Positions 9,935 through 19,001 of a stretch of DNA of 64,000 bases are shown here, piece after piece. The DNA is from Shewanella abyssi (GTDB lineage Bacteria; Pseudomonadota; Gammaproteobacteria; Enterobacterales; Shewanellaceae), in NCBI RefSeq assembly GCF_023284025.1, contig NZ_JAKIKR010000008.1:1-64000 (forward strand). The letters are read 5' to 3'. Every line of letters begins with the position of its first letter. Position 1 is the first letter of the stretch. The notes below the pieces were generated by a model. The model ran no database searches. It worked only from the letters and a program-made list of their open reading frames with translations, and had not been told where the DNA came from. Made by a program: the position numbers and the translations under genes.

Positions 9935-9968
9935 ATTATACCTTGAGTATTGCTTTTGTATACAAAAG
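9935..9968 (-). promoter_or_regulatory. gcvT promoter with 16-bp palindromic operator
   Basis: On the minus strand CTTTTGTATACAAAAG (9953-9968) is a perfect palindrome, followed after 12 bases by TATAAT (9935-9940). The palindrome covers the -35 position, so a repressor binding there would block RNA polymerase. The TTGTATACAA core is the kind of site bound by GntR-family regulators; which protein binds is unknown. Confidence 0.65.
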
Positions 9969-10113
9969 AATTTTCTAATCCGAACAGTTAAGTCATTAGT
10001 TTTTCTCATGCTACACATGTGATTTTTTCACACTAAAAGGCTACTCTTCAAGGACCAAATAACAAGTGCATGAAATTAAACAGTTATTCATCTTTAGCTA
10101 AAACAGTTAAATG

Positions 10114-11334
10114 TTAATCTTGTTCGCTTTGGCACAGCTTAGGCAGGCTTTTTTTGTTGCCGAGCGCCTGCTGAATAAACAGTGTTTTCAATGGCGCAAA
10201 ATTATCCACCAGATTTAAGCCAAGATCGCGGATCGCTTTCTTGATGGGGTTAGTGCCCTCGAATAGCCTTTTAAAGCCTTCCATTGCGCTGATCATCTCC
10301 AGTGCTTCGGCTTTGCGCCAGCGCTCAAGGCTGCGTAGATTTTGGTAATCACCAATGTCTTTACCCTGCTCCTTTAGCTCGCTAACGGTCTCAACAATGC
10401 TGGCGGCATCTAAGAAACCCAAGTTAACCCCCTGCCCCGCTAATGGATGAATGGTATGGGCGGCGTCGCCTGCTAGTACCAAACGATGGCGGGCAAAGTG
10501 GCGCGCATAACGCATACGTAGCGGAAATGCCTGACGGTCACTTTCCAGCGAACACATGCCTAAACGGCCATCGAATGCGGCGGTGAGTGCACGTTCGAAC
10601 TGTTGTTTGTCCAGCGCTAGCAGCGCTGCTGCTCTATCGGGAGGCACTGACCACACGATTGAACACAGATTTTTCTCATATAAAGGCAGGAAAGCCAGTG
10701 GGCCTTCACTATCGAATACTTGTCTGGCGGTATCACCATGGGGCAGTTCGGTGCGAATAGTAGCGACAATGGCGTGGTGATTGTAGTCCCAGAAGGTCAT
10801 GGGGATTTTGCACTGTTCCCGCACCCAGGAATTAGCACCATCGGCGGCAATCACTAATGCGGCACTGATGTTTTCGCCATTATCTAAGGTCAGCCACGCC
10901 TCGCGCTCACCAAAGGCGATGCGCTCAAGGCGTTGGTTTTCGATGTAGGTGAGCTCGTCAAATTCGCTCGCGCGCTCGGCTAATGCAAAGGCGATAGAGT
11001 CGTTTTCGATGATGGCGCCAAGATGAGTTTCGCTTAAGGATCCGGCATCGAAGTCGATTTTACCGAGACTGTCTTTGTCCCACACCTGCATTTTTTGATA
11101 TGGGCTGATGCGACTTGCAGCAAGATAAGGCCATGCGCCCAAGTTAGTGAGTAAGTGCTGACTCGCCTTGTTGATGGCGCTCACTCTTAGTTTAGGCGCG
11201 CCAGAGACGGCGTGAGTTTGCCCAGCATCAATCACTACAACGTTTACGCCTTTCATTGCTAGGCCAATGGCGGTGGCTAACCCCACCATTCCACCGCCAA
11301 CAATCGCAACATCATAAGTTTTTGTGCTTAACAT
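10114..11334 (-). CDS. ubiI: UbiH/UbiF/UbiI-family FAD-dependent hydroxylase, probably UbiI (VisC)
   Basis: Flavoprotein monooxygenase of 406 residues. The family hydroxylates the ring during ubiquinone biosynthesis; UbiI acts at C5. Visible features are the N-terminal Rossmann FAD motif VAIVGGGMVGLATAIGLA (residues 9-26), a DGANSWVR motif in the middle, and GDAAHTIHPLAGQGVNLG for the second FAD-contact region. It sits directly after ubiH on the same strand (79-base gap), as in Escherichia coli, where ubiH and visC are adjacent, and this position supports UbiI rather than UbiF. The two paralogues share a fold, so the exact carbon hydroxylated is inferred. Confidence 0.85.
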   Translation of the reverse strand: MLSTKTYDVAIVGGGMVGLATAIGLAMKGVNVVVIDAGQTHAVSGAPKLRVSAINKASQHLLTNLGAWPYLAASRISPYQKMQVWDKDSLGKIDFDAGSLSETHLGAIIENDSIAFALAERASEFDELTYIENQRLERIAFGEREAWLTLDNGENISAALVIAADGANSWVREQCKIPMTFWDYNHHAIVATIRTELPHGDTARQVFDSEGPLAFLPLYEKNLCSIVWSVPPDRAAALLALDKQQFERALTAAFDGRLGMCSLESDRQAFPLRMRYARHFARHRLVLAGDAAHTIHPLAGQGVNLGFLDAASIVETVSELKEQGKDIGDYQNLRSLERWRKAEALEMISAMEGFKRLFEGTNPIKKAIRDLGLNLVDNFAPLKTLFIQQALGNKKSLPKLCQSEQD

Positions 11335-11413
11335 TTTTAACCCTTACTCATTAAACTAAATAGAATATCTATGGTGCTGATTAACTCAGCTTACTTGGCT
11401 CAGCTTGTTTGAC

Positions 11414-12643
11414 TCAACTCTTTACCCAGCCCATGGCCCTACGTGCCACGGGCGCTTTCAGCGGCGGAAACCACGATAACAAACGTAAACCTAAGTTGCG
11501 GCCGATCACTAACGGCCAATAATCATTGGAGAAACCGCGCACTAATAACTCAATAGAGGTCATGGTGCTGTCTCTGTCGGCATTGCGACGGGCTAAATAA
11601 TCATGGGTCACCTGGCTGAGGCCAACATCGACGGTGCTGTCACTATGGCTGAGTGATTGCTTTATCACCTGCAGTAAACTGACCACGTCCCGTAGCCCCA
11701 AGTTAAAACCTTGGCCTGCGATAGGGTGCAGCGTTTGCGCGGCATTACCTAAAAACACAGTGCGATGATAGATAGGCCGTGGCATATAGGACAGCATTAA
11801 CGGATAACTAAAGCGCTCGCCAATATCCATAAAACGCCCAGCTCGGTAACCAAATGCGCTTTGCAGCTTTTCGATAAACTCCGCTTTTGGCACCTTAAGC
11901 AGGTGTTCGGCTTCTTGCGGTGACAACGCCCACACCATAGAGAGTCGGTTCTCGCCATGGCGATTAGACATCGGCAGCAGGGCTAACGGCCCTGTTTGAG
12001 TGAAGCGTTCAAACGCCCAACCTTGGTGCGGCTGCTCAGTTTGAATATTAGTAATGATAGCGGTTTGCTGGAAATCGACCTGCTCTAATGGCTGCTTAAA
12101 TGCCTGACGCACTTTTGAGTTTAGACCGTCGGCGGCGACCAAGAGTTTAGCGGCTATCTGCTGGCCTGTGTCTAAGGTCAACAGTTGTTGATTAGCTTGC
12201 GCCTCTACCTCATGCAAACTTGCTGGGCAGTATAGCTGGATGTCGCTTTTTGCAAGCTGATTGAACAGTTGTTGGCCGACAGCTTCGAGCTCGACTACTT
12301 GGCCTAAATAAGGCAGCTGAAAATCGTCGCGACTAAGCTCAGTCATGCCAAAATTGCCACGCTCAGAGATATGAATATGGTTGATTTTACTGGCAAGCGC
12401 GGCAATGTGTGGCCATATCTGCAGTTTTTTTAACTCGAAGATAGAACCATGGGAGATGGCAATTGAGCGAGCGTCGAAACCGGGATGGTCATTATTGGGA
12501 CGATGCGCTTCAATCAAGGCAATTTTGAGCGGACGCTTAGCTTGCAGGGCGATGTGTGCCAACCCAAGCGCTAAGGTTGCGCCGACCATGGCGCCACCGA
12601 CAATCGCTATATCGACCTGTTCAACCGCTGTTGTATTCGTCAT
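11414..12643 (-). CDS. ubiH: 2-octaprenyl-6-methoxyphenol hydroxylase
   Basis: FAD-dependent monooxygenase of 409 residues acting at C1 of the ring in ubiquinone synthesis. FAD motif IAIVGGAMVGATLALGL near residues 13-29, the UbiH-type segment GFDARSIAISHGS, ISERGNFG, a DGLNSKVRQ motif, and GNAAQTLHPIAGQGFNLGLRD near the C-terminus. It follows ygfB by about 105 bases and precedes ubiI by 79, consistent with an ygfB-ubiH-ubiI transcript. No pepP gene lies between ygfB and ubiH, unlike in E. coli. Confidence 0.93.
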   Translation of the reverse strand: MTNTTAVEQVDIAIVGGAMVGATLALGLAHIALQAKRPLKIALIEAHRPNNDHPGFDARSIAISHGSIFELKKLQIWPHIAALASKINHIHISERGNFGMTELSRDDFQLPYLGQVVELEAVGQQLFNQLAKSDIQLYCPASLHEVEAQANQQLLTLDTGQQIAAKLLVAADGLNSKVRQAFKQPLEQVDFQQTAIITNIQTEQPHQGWAFERFTQTGPLALLPMSNRHGENRLSMVWALSPQEAEHLLKVPKAEFIEKLQSAFGYRAGRFMDIGERFSYPLMLSYMPRPIYHRTVFLGNAAQTLHPIAGQGFNLGLRDVVSLLQVIKQSLSHSDSTVDVGLSQVTHDYLARRNADRDSTMTSIELLVRGFSNDYWPLVIGRNLGLRLLSWFPPLKAPVARRAMGWVKS

Positions 12644-12747
12644 GGAATGTTTAACCCGATAACTGCTTTTATTGCCGTTATTTATTTTAGTCTCTTAGAC
12701 TAAAACCGCCATGACACCAGTGCGATGGCGGCTTAAGCAACGGATGG

Positions 12748-13323
12748 TTAGTGCAACACACCAAGATCTATTGGCGTGTCGTCTTCGATAGCTGGACCAA
12801 ACTCGGAGTAGCATAGTAATGCGGCCATGCGAGTGAACTCCATCAGTTCGATAAGGGCGGCTTCTGACTCATCGTCTTCGGCAACATCGAACTCTACTTG
12901 AGCGATCTCAGACAGGTCTTGGATCACTTCGCGCACCTCTGTCGATGCTTTATTCAATTTAGGTTGAATAATCGCAATCCCAGTCAGGAAGCTCTGCACC
13001 CATAACGATAGCGCTTCGACGCGCTTTGGCAGTGACTCCTCCTCTTCAGGCAGCATTGGGTTAAAGCCAAAATCAGTATCGGACAGACGCGTTACCGCAT
13101 CTTGATATAGCTCTTCAACTAATGCCTGCAATTTTGGCGGCAGTGCTTGGCCGTCATTCATCAGCTCTAATAAAGGCAGAGTCCAACCTTTAGATGATTG
13201 TTCTACACCGCCACAGATCAAGCCAACTAATGCGCCGTGAACTTCGACAGGGTGCTGAGCAATTTCAGCTTCGTTGAGTGCCGCAAGTAAGTTATCTATA
13301 CGCAGCGTTGGGAGGGTCGCCAT
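12748..13323 (-). CDS. ygfB: UPF0149 family protein YgfB
   Basis: Cytoplasmic helical protein of the UPF0149/YgfB/YecA family, 191 residues from the chosen start. The family typically lies before the ubi genes and its molecular role is poorly known. The sequence shows the conserved HGALVGLICGG segment near the N-terminus and the acidic helical C-terminal half with FNPMLPEEEE. The ATG at 13323 was preferred over the GTG at 13341 because GGAAA precedes it at a suitable distance and the frame then starts MATLPTLR. It is divergent from zapA with a 340-base intergenic region. Confidence 0.88.
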   Translation of the reverse strand: MATLPTLRIDNLLAALNEAEIAQHPVEVHGALVGLICGGVEQSSKGWTLPLLELMNDGQALPPKLQALVEELYQDAVTRLSDTDFGFNPMLPEEEESLPKRVEALSLWVQSFLTGIAIIQPKLNKASTEVREVIQDLSEIAQVEFDVAEDDESEAALIELMEFTRMAALLCYSEFGPAIEDDTPIDLGVLH

Positions 13324-13341
13324 AAAGTCGTTTCCAGTCAC

Positions 13342-13616
13342 AAAATTACTGGCTTCATGCTAGCAGAACTGACTGATTCGACCAAGAGTTGCTACCATAA
13401 AGTGGTTAAAAGTTTGCTGGATCAACCACAAAAACAGCAATCAACAATGCTTACGCTGATGACAATGGCTATCGATGGCTAAAAAGTGATGGAACCAAAC
13501 AGCAACTTAAGTACAGGCTCAACTACCGCAACAGCCCAAAGCGCTTCATGTTTGTACGCTAATGGTTATCTAAACAACAATTAATCTAAACTATCTCTGT
13601 TTAGGTGGAGATCGTG
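13342..13616. other. Divergent ygfB-zapA intergenic region
   Basis: About 275 bases with no supported gene upstream of the zapA promoter. It must contain the ygfB promoter, but no strong boxes stand out. Confidence 0.4.
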
Positions 13617-13645
13617 TTGCACTTTGCTTTTTAGACCGATATAGT
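13617..13645 (+). promoter_or_regulatory. Probable sigma-70 promoter of zapA
   Basis: TTGCAC (13617-13622) and TATAGT (13640-13645) are separated by 17 bases, 35 bases before the zapA ATG. AAAGGATT precedes the start codon as the ribosome binding site. Confidence 0.6.
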
Positions 13646-13680
13646 CCGCACAAGTACACGGTTAAAGGATTCCTTTAGGG

Positions 13681-13989
13681 ATGGGTAACAAGGCGATTGA
13701 AATTACCCTTATGGGGCGCACCTACTCTATCGCTTGTCCAGACGGACAAGAGACAGCACTTAGGCACGTGGCTCATAATCTTGAAAACCAGTTAGTGTCG
13801 TTAAAAGCACGTACGAATAACATTAGCCGTGAAGAAATTGCCATTATGGCCGCATTAAATACCGGTTATGAGCTGTTAGAAGAACAGCAGAAGAATCAAG
13901 ATTATAATAAGCAGATGGGTGAGAAAATCGGTTTGCTGCAGTCGACTTTAGAGGATGCGTTAGTAGAACGCGCTACGAAAGACGATTAA
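13681..13989 (+). CDS. zapA: Cell division protein ZapA
   Basis: Small cytoplasmic protein of 102 residues that binds FtsZ and bundles its filaments at the division ring. The N-terminal globular part (IEITLMGRTYSIACPDGQE) and the following coiled-coil helix (about residues 55-98) match the family. It lies just before the 6S RNA gene, the usual neighbour in gammaproteobacteria. A TATAAT at 13997-14002, directly after its stop, may drive a longer 6S precursor, so the two transcripts could overlap. Confidence 0.93.
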   Translation: MGNKAIEITLMGRTYSIACPDGQETALRHVAHNLENQLVSLKARTNNISREEIAIMAALNTGYELLEEQQKNQDYNKQMGEKIGLLQSTLEDALVERATKDD

Positions 13990-14060
13990 AACAGGGTATA
14001 ATCTCCCTAGCTGATGTTAGTTCAAGTTTGAGCTGAAATTGGCATTTTAAAGAATTATTG

Positions 14061-14097
14061 TCGTAAGCCATTTGAAGGTCAATTGACCTGCTTACGA
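14061..14097 (+). promoter_or_regulatory. Nested palindrome just upstream of 6S RNA
   Basis: Outer arms TCGTAAGC / GCTTACGA (14061-14068, 14090-14097) enclose the perfect 14-bp palindrome AGGTCAATTGACCT (14076-14089). It ends about ten bases before the mature 6S start. It could be an operator, or in a longer precursor RNA an RNase-processing stem. Confidence 0.6.
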
Positions 14098-14107
14098 ATA
14101 CAAGTTT

Positions 14108-14290
14108 TGCTCCCTGGGATTCGCGCTAGCTGGCAATGTCCCTGTGCCGATATTTACAAAACCCAGGGTGAACGTTTTACTGACATTGTGCAAGCTCGGC
14201 TCGTATCGAGAAGCCTTAGGAGGTATGCGTTTACCCGCCTTGAACTACGGTTCAAGGGCTACGTCAGCGGTCGGTATTCTGGGGAGCAAT
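14108..14290 (+). ncRNA. ssrS: 6S RNA (ssrS)
   Basis: Regulatory RNA that mimics an open promoter and sequesters the sigma-70 RNA polymerase in stationary phase. Recognised by position after zapA, length of about 183 bases, and conserved segments: GTCCCTGTGCCGATATTT near the 5' end, GCTCGG followed by TCGAGAAGCC, and CCTTGAACTACGGTTCAAGG near the 3' end. The ends pair as TTGCTCCC with GGGGAGCAA, closing the long rod. A terminator follows at 14318. The cyclo-ligase gene that normally lies next to 6S RNA is absent here and is found at 62115. Exact ends are estimated from the closing stem. Confidence 0.92.
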
Positions 14291-14317
14291 TTAATTTTGC
14301 TATAAAATAGCAGCATA

Positions 14318-14348
14318 GAGCCATCCATTAATCTGGATGGCTTTTTTG
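14318..14348 (+). terminator. Rho-independent terminator after 6S RNA
   Basis: Stem GCCATCCA-ttaatc-TGGATGGC followed by TTTTTT, 28 bases past the 6S closing stem. Confidence 0.88.
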
Positions 14349-14358
14349 CATCAGCGTC

Positions 14359-14520
14359 ATAGCTCCCAAGAATACCGACGTAGTCGGGCTCTTTTTAACA
14401 AGAAGCGGGGAGCAATTTAAATTAACAAAAAAACCACCAATATAGGGTGGTTTTTTTGTATCTGCAATTCCTAACTAACGGTTAGCACTCCCTCAGAATA
14501 CCGTCGTAGCCGGACTCTTA
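14359..14520. repeat. Fragments resembling the 6S RNA 3' end, with a second terminator
   Basis: GCTCCCAAGAATACCGAC (about 14361-14378) matches the reverse complement of the 6S 3' end with one mismatch in 18. GGGGAGCAATTTAA (about 14407-14420) repeats the 6S 3' boundary directly. ACTCCCTCAGAATACCG (about 14488-14504) is another inverted copy. A terminator with arms CCACC / GGTGG and T7 lies at 14427-14457. These look like decayed duplications of the 6S end. Confidence 0.55.
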
Positions 14521-14594
14521 ACTAAAAGCTAAGCGCCACGTTATTGATCAAGTACAACTTTATATATTTGTGGTTCCAATGACCTGCGGTCAGC

Positions 14595-15005
14595 GCATGT
14601 GCAGACGCTACTGAGGCTCGCCGCAAGCACCTCCCTGTGGGCTCAACGAAAACGTCCCTGTTTTCGACGGCCTCAGCCGCATCTACACCGGATTATAAAA
14701 GCGCAACAATTCAGTGTTCGAGTTAAACATAAAGCTCAAGATATCTAGAAAAACAAAGCCACAAAAAATAGCTCCTCCCCGTCGAAATAGCCGAAGTACG
14801 CCTGCACTCTTTGTAAACAAAAGTGCAGGCGCTACTGAGCGCTCACAGCAACCATATATAAGAATTATCTCAACAAAAGCACCTGACCTCCAAGGGCTGA
14901 GGGAAAACCAAATTCTGCATGGAACAGAATTGGCCATGCCATCAAAGGCCACAGCCATTATCTACACTGGGTTATTAAAGCGCAATAATTCAGTATTGGT
15001 GTTTG
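14595..15005. repeat. Two diverged tandem copies of an intergenic element
   Basis: GTGCAGACGCTACTGAG (about 14599) recurs as GTGCAGGCGCTACTGAG (about 14824), and ATCTACACCGGATTATAAAA (about 14681) recurs in altered form (ATCTACACTGGGTTATTAAA) at about 14961. The order is the same, so a unit of roughly 225-280 bases was duplicated and has decayed. The open frames in it look accidental. Function unknown. Confidence 0.55.
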
Positions 15006-15076
15006 TAAATCAGAGACACAATCCTACAAGTACACGATACTGTTAAGTGAGTAACTATAACTTGCAGAAATCAATT

Positions 15077-15165
15077 TTCCCCATTGGAAATTTCGTTTTT
15101 CAGAAATTTCGCCGGGGCGCTGAGGGATTGACTCTTATGAAATCAACAGCGGGCGCAAGCGCTTT
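15077..15165. repeat. Dispersed repeat, second copy of the element at 4691
   Basis: The run from TTCCCC at 15077 through CAGAAATTTCGCCGGGGCG to CAAGCGCTTTGCCCC parallels the sequence at 4691-4775 with scattered changes. The following 15170-15320 shows no gene. AGCCCAAAAAGGGGCT at about 15322-15337 is a small hairpin. Confidence 0.5.
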
Positions 15166-15348
15166 GCCCCTTGGCTCTACTCTTGATTACAAGAATGGTC
15201 GAAGCGCCACGACCTTTATCAAACGAAGTTTGATTACTTCAAGCTAAAGTGTAGGCAAAACACCACAAAACTAACTGTTTCTGGTTCCACTTTTAGGTGA
15301 AACAAAAGTAATAAAACAAGCAGCCCAAAAAGGGGCTGATCTCTAAGC

Positions 15349-15440
15349 TACTTTTAGTGTAAAATCTCCTCTTTCGTCAGTCAAAAAGCCAAGTAACTTA
15401 GATCCTAGGAATTAGGCCCTAAGAATTAGACCCTAAGAAT
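15349..15440 (+). promoter_or_regulatory. holC upstream region with short tandem repeats
   Basis: TAAAAT at about 15359 is a possible -10 box. From about 15404 to 15440 three diverged units of about 16 bases with the core CCTAAGAATTAG stand directly before the holC start codon, so its ribosome binding site lies inside a repeat. Confidence 0.4.
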
Positions 15441-15445
15441 AAACG

Positions 15446-15919
15446 ATGTCACAGACTCTGTTTTATCTGATGCCTAACGGCAGTAACACCCAGCAGCACG
15501 CTCAATTTTCAGCATTAGAGCAGGTGGCTATTTTTGCGTGTGAATTAGCGCAACAGGCTTTTGTAAACCAACAGTGGGTCTACATTCATTGCACTGACCA
15601 AGATCAGGCTTATGCCATCGATGAACTTTTATGGCAGTTTGAACCGCTATCTTTCGTGCCCCATAACCTTAAAGGTGAAGGCCCGACTGGCGGCGCTCCA
15701 GTTGAAATCGGCTTTGATAGGCTTGGAGCCAACAAAAATCGTCATGTTCTGATTAATCTTGCAGACCAAGTGCCGCAATTTGCGGTAAACTTTGCTCAGA
15801 TTATCGACTTCGTTGCCAACGACGACAGCCATAAAGCGATCGCACGCGATCGCTATCGGCAATATCGCACTCTTGGGATTGCATTAACGACCCAAGACTT
15901 GAGCAATACAACCAATTAA
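15446..15919 (+). CDS. holC: DNA polymerase III chi subunit
   Basis: Chi subunit of the clamp-loader complex, which with psi links the replicase to SSB at the fork. It has 157 residues, about the usual length. Family features are the N-terminal FYLMPNG, the middle ACELAQQAFVNQQWVYIHC segment, WQFEPLSFVPHNL and the conserved FDRLGANKNRHVLINLADQVP. It precedes valS by 27 bases, the standard arrangement. The pepA gene that often precedes holC is absent; instead there is about 1.1 kb of repeat-rich DNA, so the upstream side of this operon has been rearranged. Confidence 0.93.
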   Translation: MSQTLFYLMPNGSNTQQHAQFSALEQVAIFACELAQQAFVNQQWVYIHCTDQDQAYAIDELLWQFEPLSFVPHNLKGEGPTGGAPVEIGFDRLGANKNRHVLINLADQVPQFAVNFAQIIDFVANDDSHKAIARDRYRQYRTLGIALTTQDLSNTTN

Positions 15920-15946
15920 TTTTTAGTTTGAGATAAGCACGCTCCC

Positions 15947-18868
15947 ATGGAAAAAACATATAACCCGCAGTCTATCGAACAGTCTCTTTACCAAAACTGG
16001 GAAGAGAAAGGTTACTTCAAGCCACACGGCGACGAGTCTCAAGGCAACTATTGCATCATGATCCCGCCACCAAACGTGACGGGTAGCTTGCATATGGGCC
16101 ACGCTTTCCAAGATACCATTATGGATACCTTGACCCGTTACCAGCGTATGAAAGGCAAAAACACCCTTTGGCAGGTCGGAACTGACCACGCTGGTATTGC
16201 AACGCAGATGTTGGTTGAGCGTAAAGTTGCCGCTGAAGAGGGTTTGAGTCGTCACGATTTAGGCCGCGAAAAATTTATCGATCGCATTTGGGATTGGAAA
16301 AAAGAGTCCGGTGGCACCATCACTAAGCAACTACGTCGTCTTGGCGCGTCAGTTGATTGGGATCGTGAGCGTTTCACCATGGATGACGGCATGAGTGAAG
16401 CGGTACAAGAGGTGTTTGTACGCCTGTTTGAAGATGACATGATTTACCGCGGTAAGCGCTTGGTCAACTGGGATCCAGAACTGCACACCGCTATTTCAGA
16501 TCTAGAAGTTGAGAACAAAGAAAAACAGGGCAGCATGTGGCATTTCCGCTACCCGCTCGCCGAAGGCGCATTGACTAGCGATGGCAAAGATTACTTAGAG
16601 ATCGCCACCACGCGTCCTGAGACCATGCTAGGTGATAGTGCAGTCGCGGTTCATCCTGATGATGAACGCTATGCGTCATTAATCGGTAAGTTTATTCACC
16701 TGCCGATTGTTAACCGTCTTATCCCTATCGTTGCTGACGATTATGTGGATATGGAGTTCGGTACTGGTTGTGTGAAAATCACCCCTGCACATGACTTTAA
16801 CGATTATGAAGTCGGTAAGCGTCACGAACTGCCTATGTACAACATTTTGACCTTTGATGCGGCTATCCGCTCATCTGCTGAAATCGTTAACACTGACGGT
16901 ACTGCTAACACTGAATTAGACAATAGCTTGCCAGAGCGCTACGCCGGTCTTGACCGTTTTGAAGCCCGTAAAGCCGTTGTTGCTGAACTTGATACCTTAG
17001 GTCTATTGGGCAAAATTGATCCACACGGATTAAAAGTACCCTATGGCGATCGCTCTGGTGTGGTTATTGAGCCGCTACTTACCGACCAATGGTATGTGTC
17101 TGTTGCACCTATGGCGAAAACAGCCATGGAAGCGGTTGATAACGGCGAGATTAAGTTTGTGCCACAGCAATACGAGAACATGTACAACTCGTGGATGCGT
17201 GACATTAACGACTGGTGTATTTCACGTCAGCTTTGGTGGGGTCACAGGATCCCAGCTTGGTATGACGAAGCAGGCAAAGTTTATGTCGGTCGTGACGAAG
17301 CTGAAGTACGTGCTAAGCACAAGCTTGACGATTCAGTAGCGCTACGCCAAGACAACGATGTACTGGATACTTGGTTTAGCTCTGCATTGTGGACCTTCTC
17401 TACTTTGGGCTGGCCAAAAGATACTGCCGAGCTTAAAGCTTTCCACCCAACAGATGTGCTAGTGACTGGTTTTGACATCATCTTCTTCTGGGTTGCCCGC
17501 ATGATCATGATGACCATGCATTTCATCAAGGATGAAAACGGTAAGCCACAAGTGCCGTTTAAGACCGTTTATGTGACGGGTCTTATTCGTGATGAAGTCG
17601 GCAACAAGATGTCTAAGTCTAAGGGTAACGTACTCGATCCATTAGACATGATTGACGGTATCGATCTTGAATCATTAGTGCAAAAGCGTACCGGCAACAT
17701 GATGCAGCCTAAAATGGCCGCTAAAATTGAGAAAAGCACCCGTAAGGAGTTTAGCGACGGTATTGAGCCACACGGTACCGATGCACTGCGCTTTACGTTA
17801 GCGTCTATGGCGTCAACCGGTCGTGACATCAGCTGGGATATGAAGCGTCTTGATGGTTACCGCAGTTTCTGTAACAAGATCTGGAACGCATCACGTTACG
17901 TGTTGATGAACACTGAAGTTCAAAATGAAGATGCAACTGACGATGCTATCGGCGAAGCACTCGATTGTGGCCAAATTTTAGTTGATGGCAAGCCTGGCGC
18001 AATGGAACTGTCTCTGGCTGATCGCTGGATTATCGGTCTGTTCAATGAAACCGTTAAAACCTATGACGAGCACATGGCTAACTACCGTTTCGACTTAGCC
18101 GCTAACACGATTTACGAATTCACTTGGAACCAGTTCTGTGATTGGTACCTAGAGCTCACTAAGCCGGTAATGCAAAGTGGCACCGACGCGCAGCTGCGTG
18201 GTACCCGTCATACATTGGTGAACGTGCTTGAGCAGATGCAACGCCTGATGCACCCAATGATGCCTTATATTACCGAGACTATCTGGCTGCGCGTTAAGCC
18301 GCTAGCGGGTGTTGAAGGTGAGACCTTAATGCTGGCGTCGTTCCCTGAGTATCAAGCTGGCAAAGTTGATAGCGTCGCGATGGAAGACATGGAGTGGGTT
18401 AAGCAAGTGATTGTTGCAGTACGTAACATTCGCGCCGAGCTGAATATTGCACCATCTAAGCCACTTAACGCCCTACTTCGTGGTGTGAGTGAGCAAGATA
18501 AGGCACGCATTGAAGCCAACCAAACCTTCTTCAAGACCCTGGCTAAGCTTGAGTCTATGACGATTCTAGCGGACGGTGAAACTGCGCCAATGTCGACCAC
18601 TCAATTGGTGGGTAACATGGAGCTGCTTATCCCAATGGCAGGTCTTATCGATGTGGCTAAAGAAGTGGCCCGTATCGACAAGTTACTTGAAAAAGCGGCG
18701 GGTGAATTCAAGCGCATCGAAGGCAAGCTTTCGAACCAAGGTTTTGTGGCTAAAGCCCCTGCTGCCGTGATTGAGAAAGAGCGTGCTAAGCAAGCTGAAT
18801 ATCAACGTGATATTGAAAAGCTAACTGAGCAAAAAGCACAGCTTGCCAAGCTTGAAACAGAGAGCTAG
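15947..18868 (+). CDS. valS: Valyl-tRNA synthetase
   Basis: Class I aminoacyl-tRNA synthetase of 973 residues that charges tRNA-Val and edits threonine. The HIGH motif appears as HMGH (residues 49-52) in [15 protein letters not shown] and the KMSKS loop is at 554-558. The editing domain lies between about 200 and 340 and a coiled-coil tRNA-binding arm forms the C-terminus (about 905-973). The reading frame is intact. Its last 60-80 bases have two extra partial copies downstream, at 20536 and 24458, each with an alternative ending, so this 3' end may have been exchanged by insertion events. Probably cotranscribed with holC. Confidence 0.97.
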   Translation: MEKTYNPQSIEQSLYQNWEEKGYFKPHGDESQGNYCIMIPPPNVTGSLHMGHAFQDTIMDTLTRYQRMKGKNTLWQVGTDHAGIATQMLVERKVAAEEGLSRHDLGREKFIDRIWDWKKESGGTITKQLRRLGASVDWDRERFTMDDGMSEAVQEVFVRLFEDDMIYRGKRLVNWDPELHTAISDLEVENKEKQGSMWHFRYPLAEGALTSDGKDYLEIATTRPETMLGDSAVAVHPDDERYASLIGKFIHLPIVNRLIPIVADDYVDMEFGTGCVKITPAHDFNDYEVGKRHELPMYNILTFDAAIRSSAEIVNTDGTANTELDNSLPERYAGLDRFEARKAVVAELDTLGLLGKIDPHGLKVPYGDRSGVVIEPLLTDQWYVSVAPMAKTAMEAVDNGEIKFVPQQYENMYNSWMRDINDWCISRQLWWGHRIPAWYDEAGKVYVGRDEAEVRAKHKLDDSVALRQDNDVLDTWFSSALWTFSTLGWPKDTAELKAFHPTDVLVTGFDIIFFWVARMIMMTMHFIKDENGKPQVPFKTVYVTGLIRDEVGNKMSKSKGNVLDPLDMIDGIDLESLVQKRTGNMMQPKMAAKIEKSTRKEFSDGIEPHGTDALRFTLASMASTGRDISWDMKRLDGYRSFCNKIWNASRYVLMNTEVQNEDATDDAIGEALDCGQILVDGKPGAMELSLADRWIIGLFNETVKTYDEHMANYRFDLAANTIYEFTWNQFCDWYLELTKPVMQSGTDAQLRGTRHTLVNVLEQMQRLMHPMMPYITETIWLRVKPLAGVEGETLMLASFPEYQAGKVDSVAMEDMEWVKQVIVAVRNIRAELNIAPSKPLNALLRGVSEQDKARIEANQTFFKTLAKLESMTILADGETAPMSTTQLVGNMELLIPMAGLIDVAKEVARIDKLLEKAAGEFKRIEGKLSNQGFVAKAPAAVIEKERAKQAEYQRDIEKLTEQKAQLAKLETES

Positions 18869-18888
18869 AAGCGGAAGGTTAAAGAAGG

Positions 18889-18944
18889 TTTTAAGTTTTA
18901 AGTTTTAAGTTTTAAGTTTTAAGTTTTAAGTTTTAAGTTTTAAA
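18889..18944 (+). repeat. Seven tandem copies of TTTTAAG
   Basis: Seven exact heptamers (18889-18937) plus one altered copy fill the gap between the valS stop and its terminator. One of several heptamer arrays in this window. Confidence 0.92.
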
Positions 18945-18960
18945 ACTATAAGCCAGTGCA

Positions 18961-18992
18961 AAAAAGGTGACCATTTGGTCACCTTTTTTATT
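18961..18992 (+). terminator. Rho-independent terminator after valS
   Basis: Stem AAAGGTGACC-attt-GGTCACCTTT with A and T flanks, about 92 bases past the valS stop. Confidence 0.9.
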
Positions 18993-19001
18993 TTCTGCAG
19001 T

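Noticed and set aside
9847..10000. Glycine riboswitch before gcvT
   Set aside because: The conserved paired aptamer segments could not be found; the leader is short and holds a palindromic operator and a -10 instead. A covariance-model scan would settle it.
14083..14310. Open frame of 75 codons on the plus strand
   Set aside because: It coincides with the 6S RNA gene, whose conserved structure explains the sequence.
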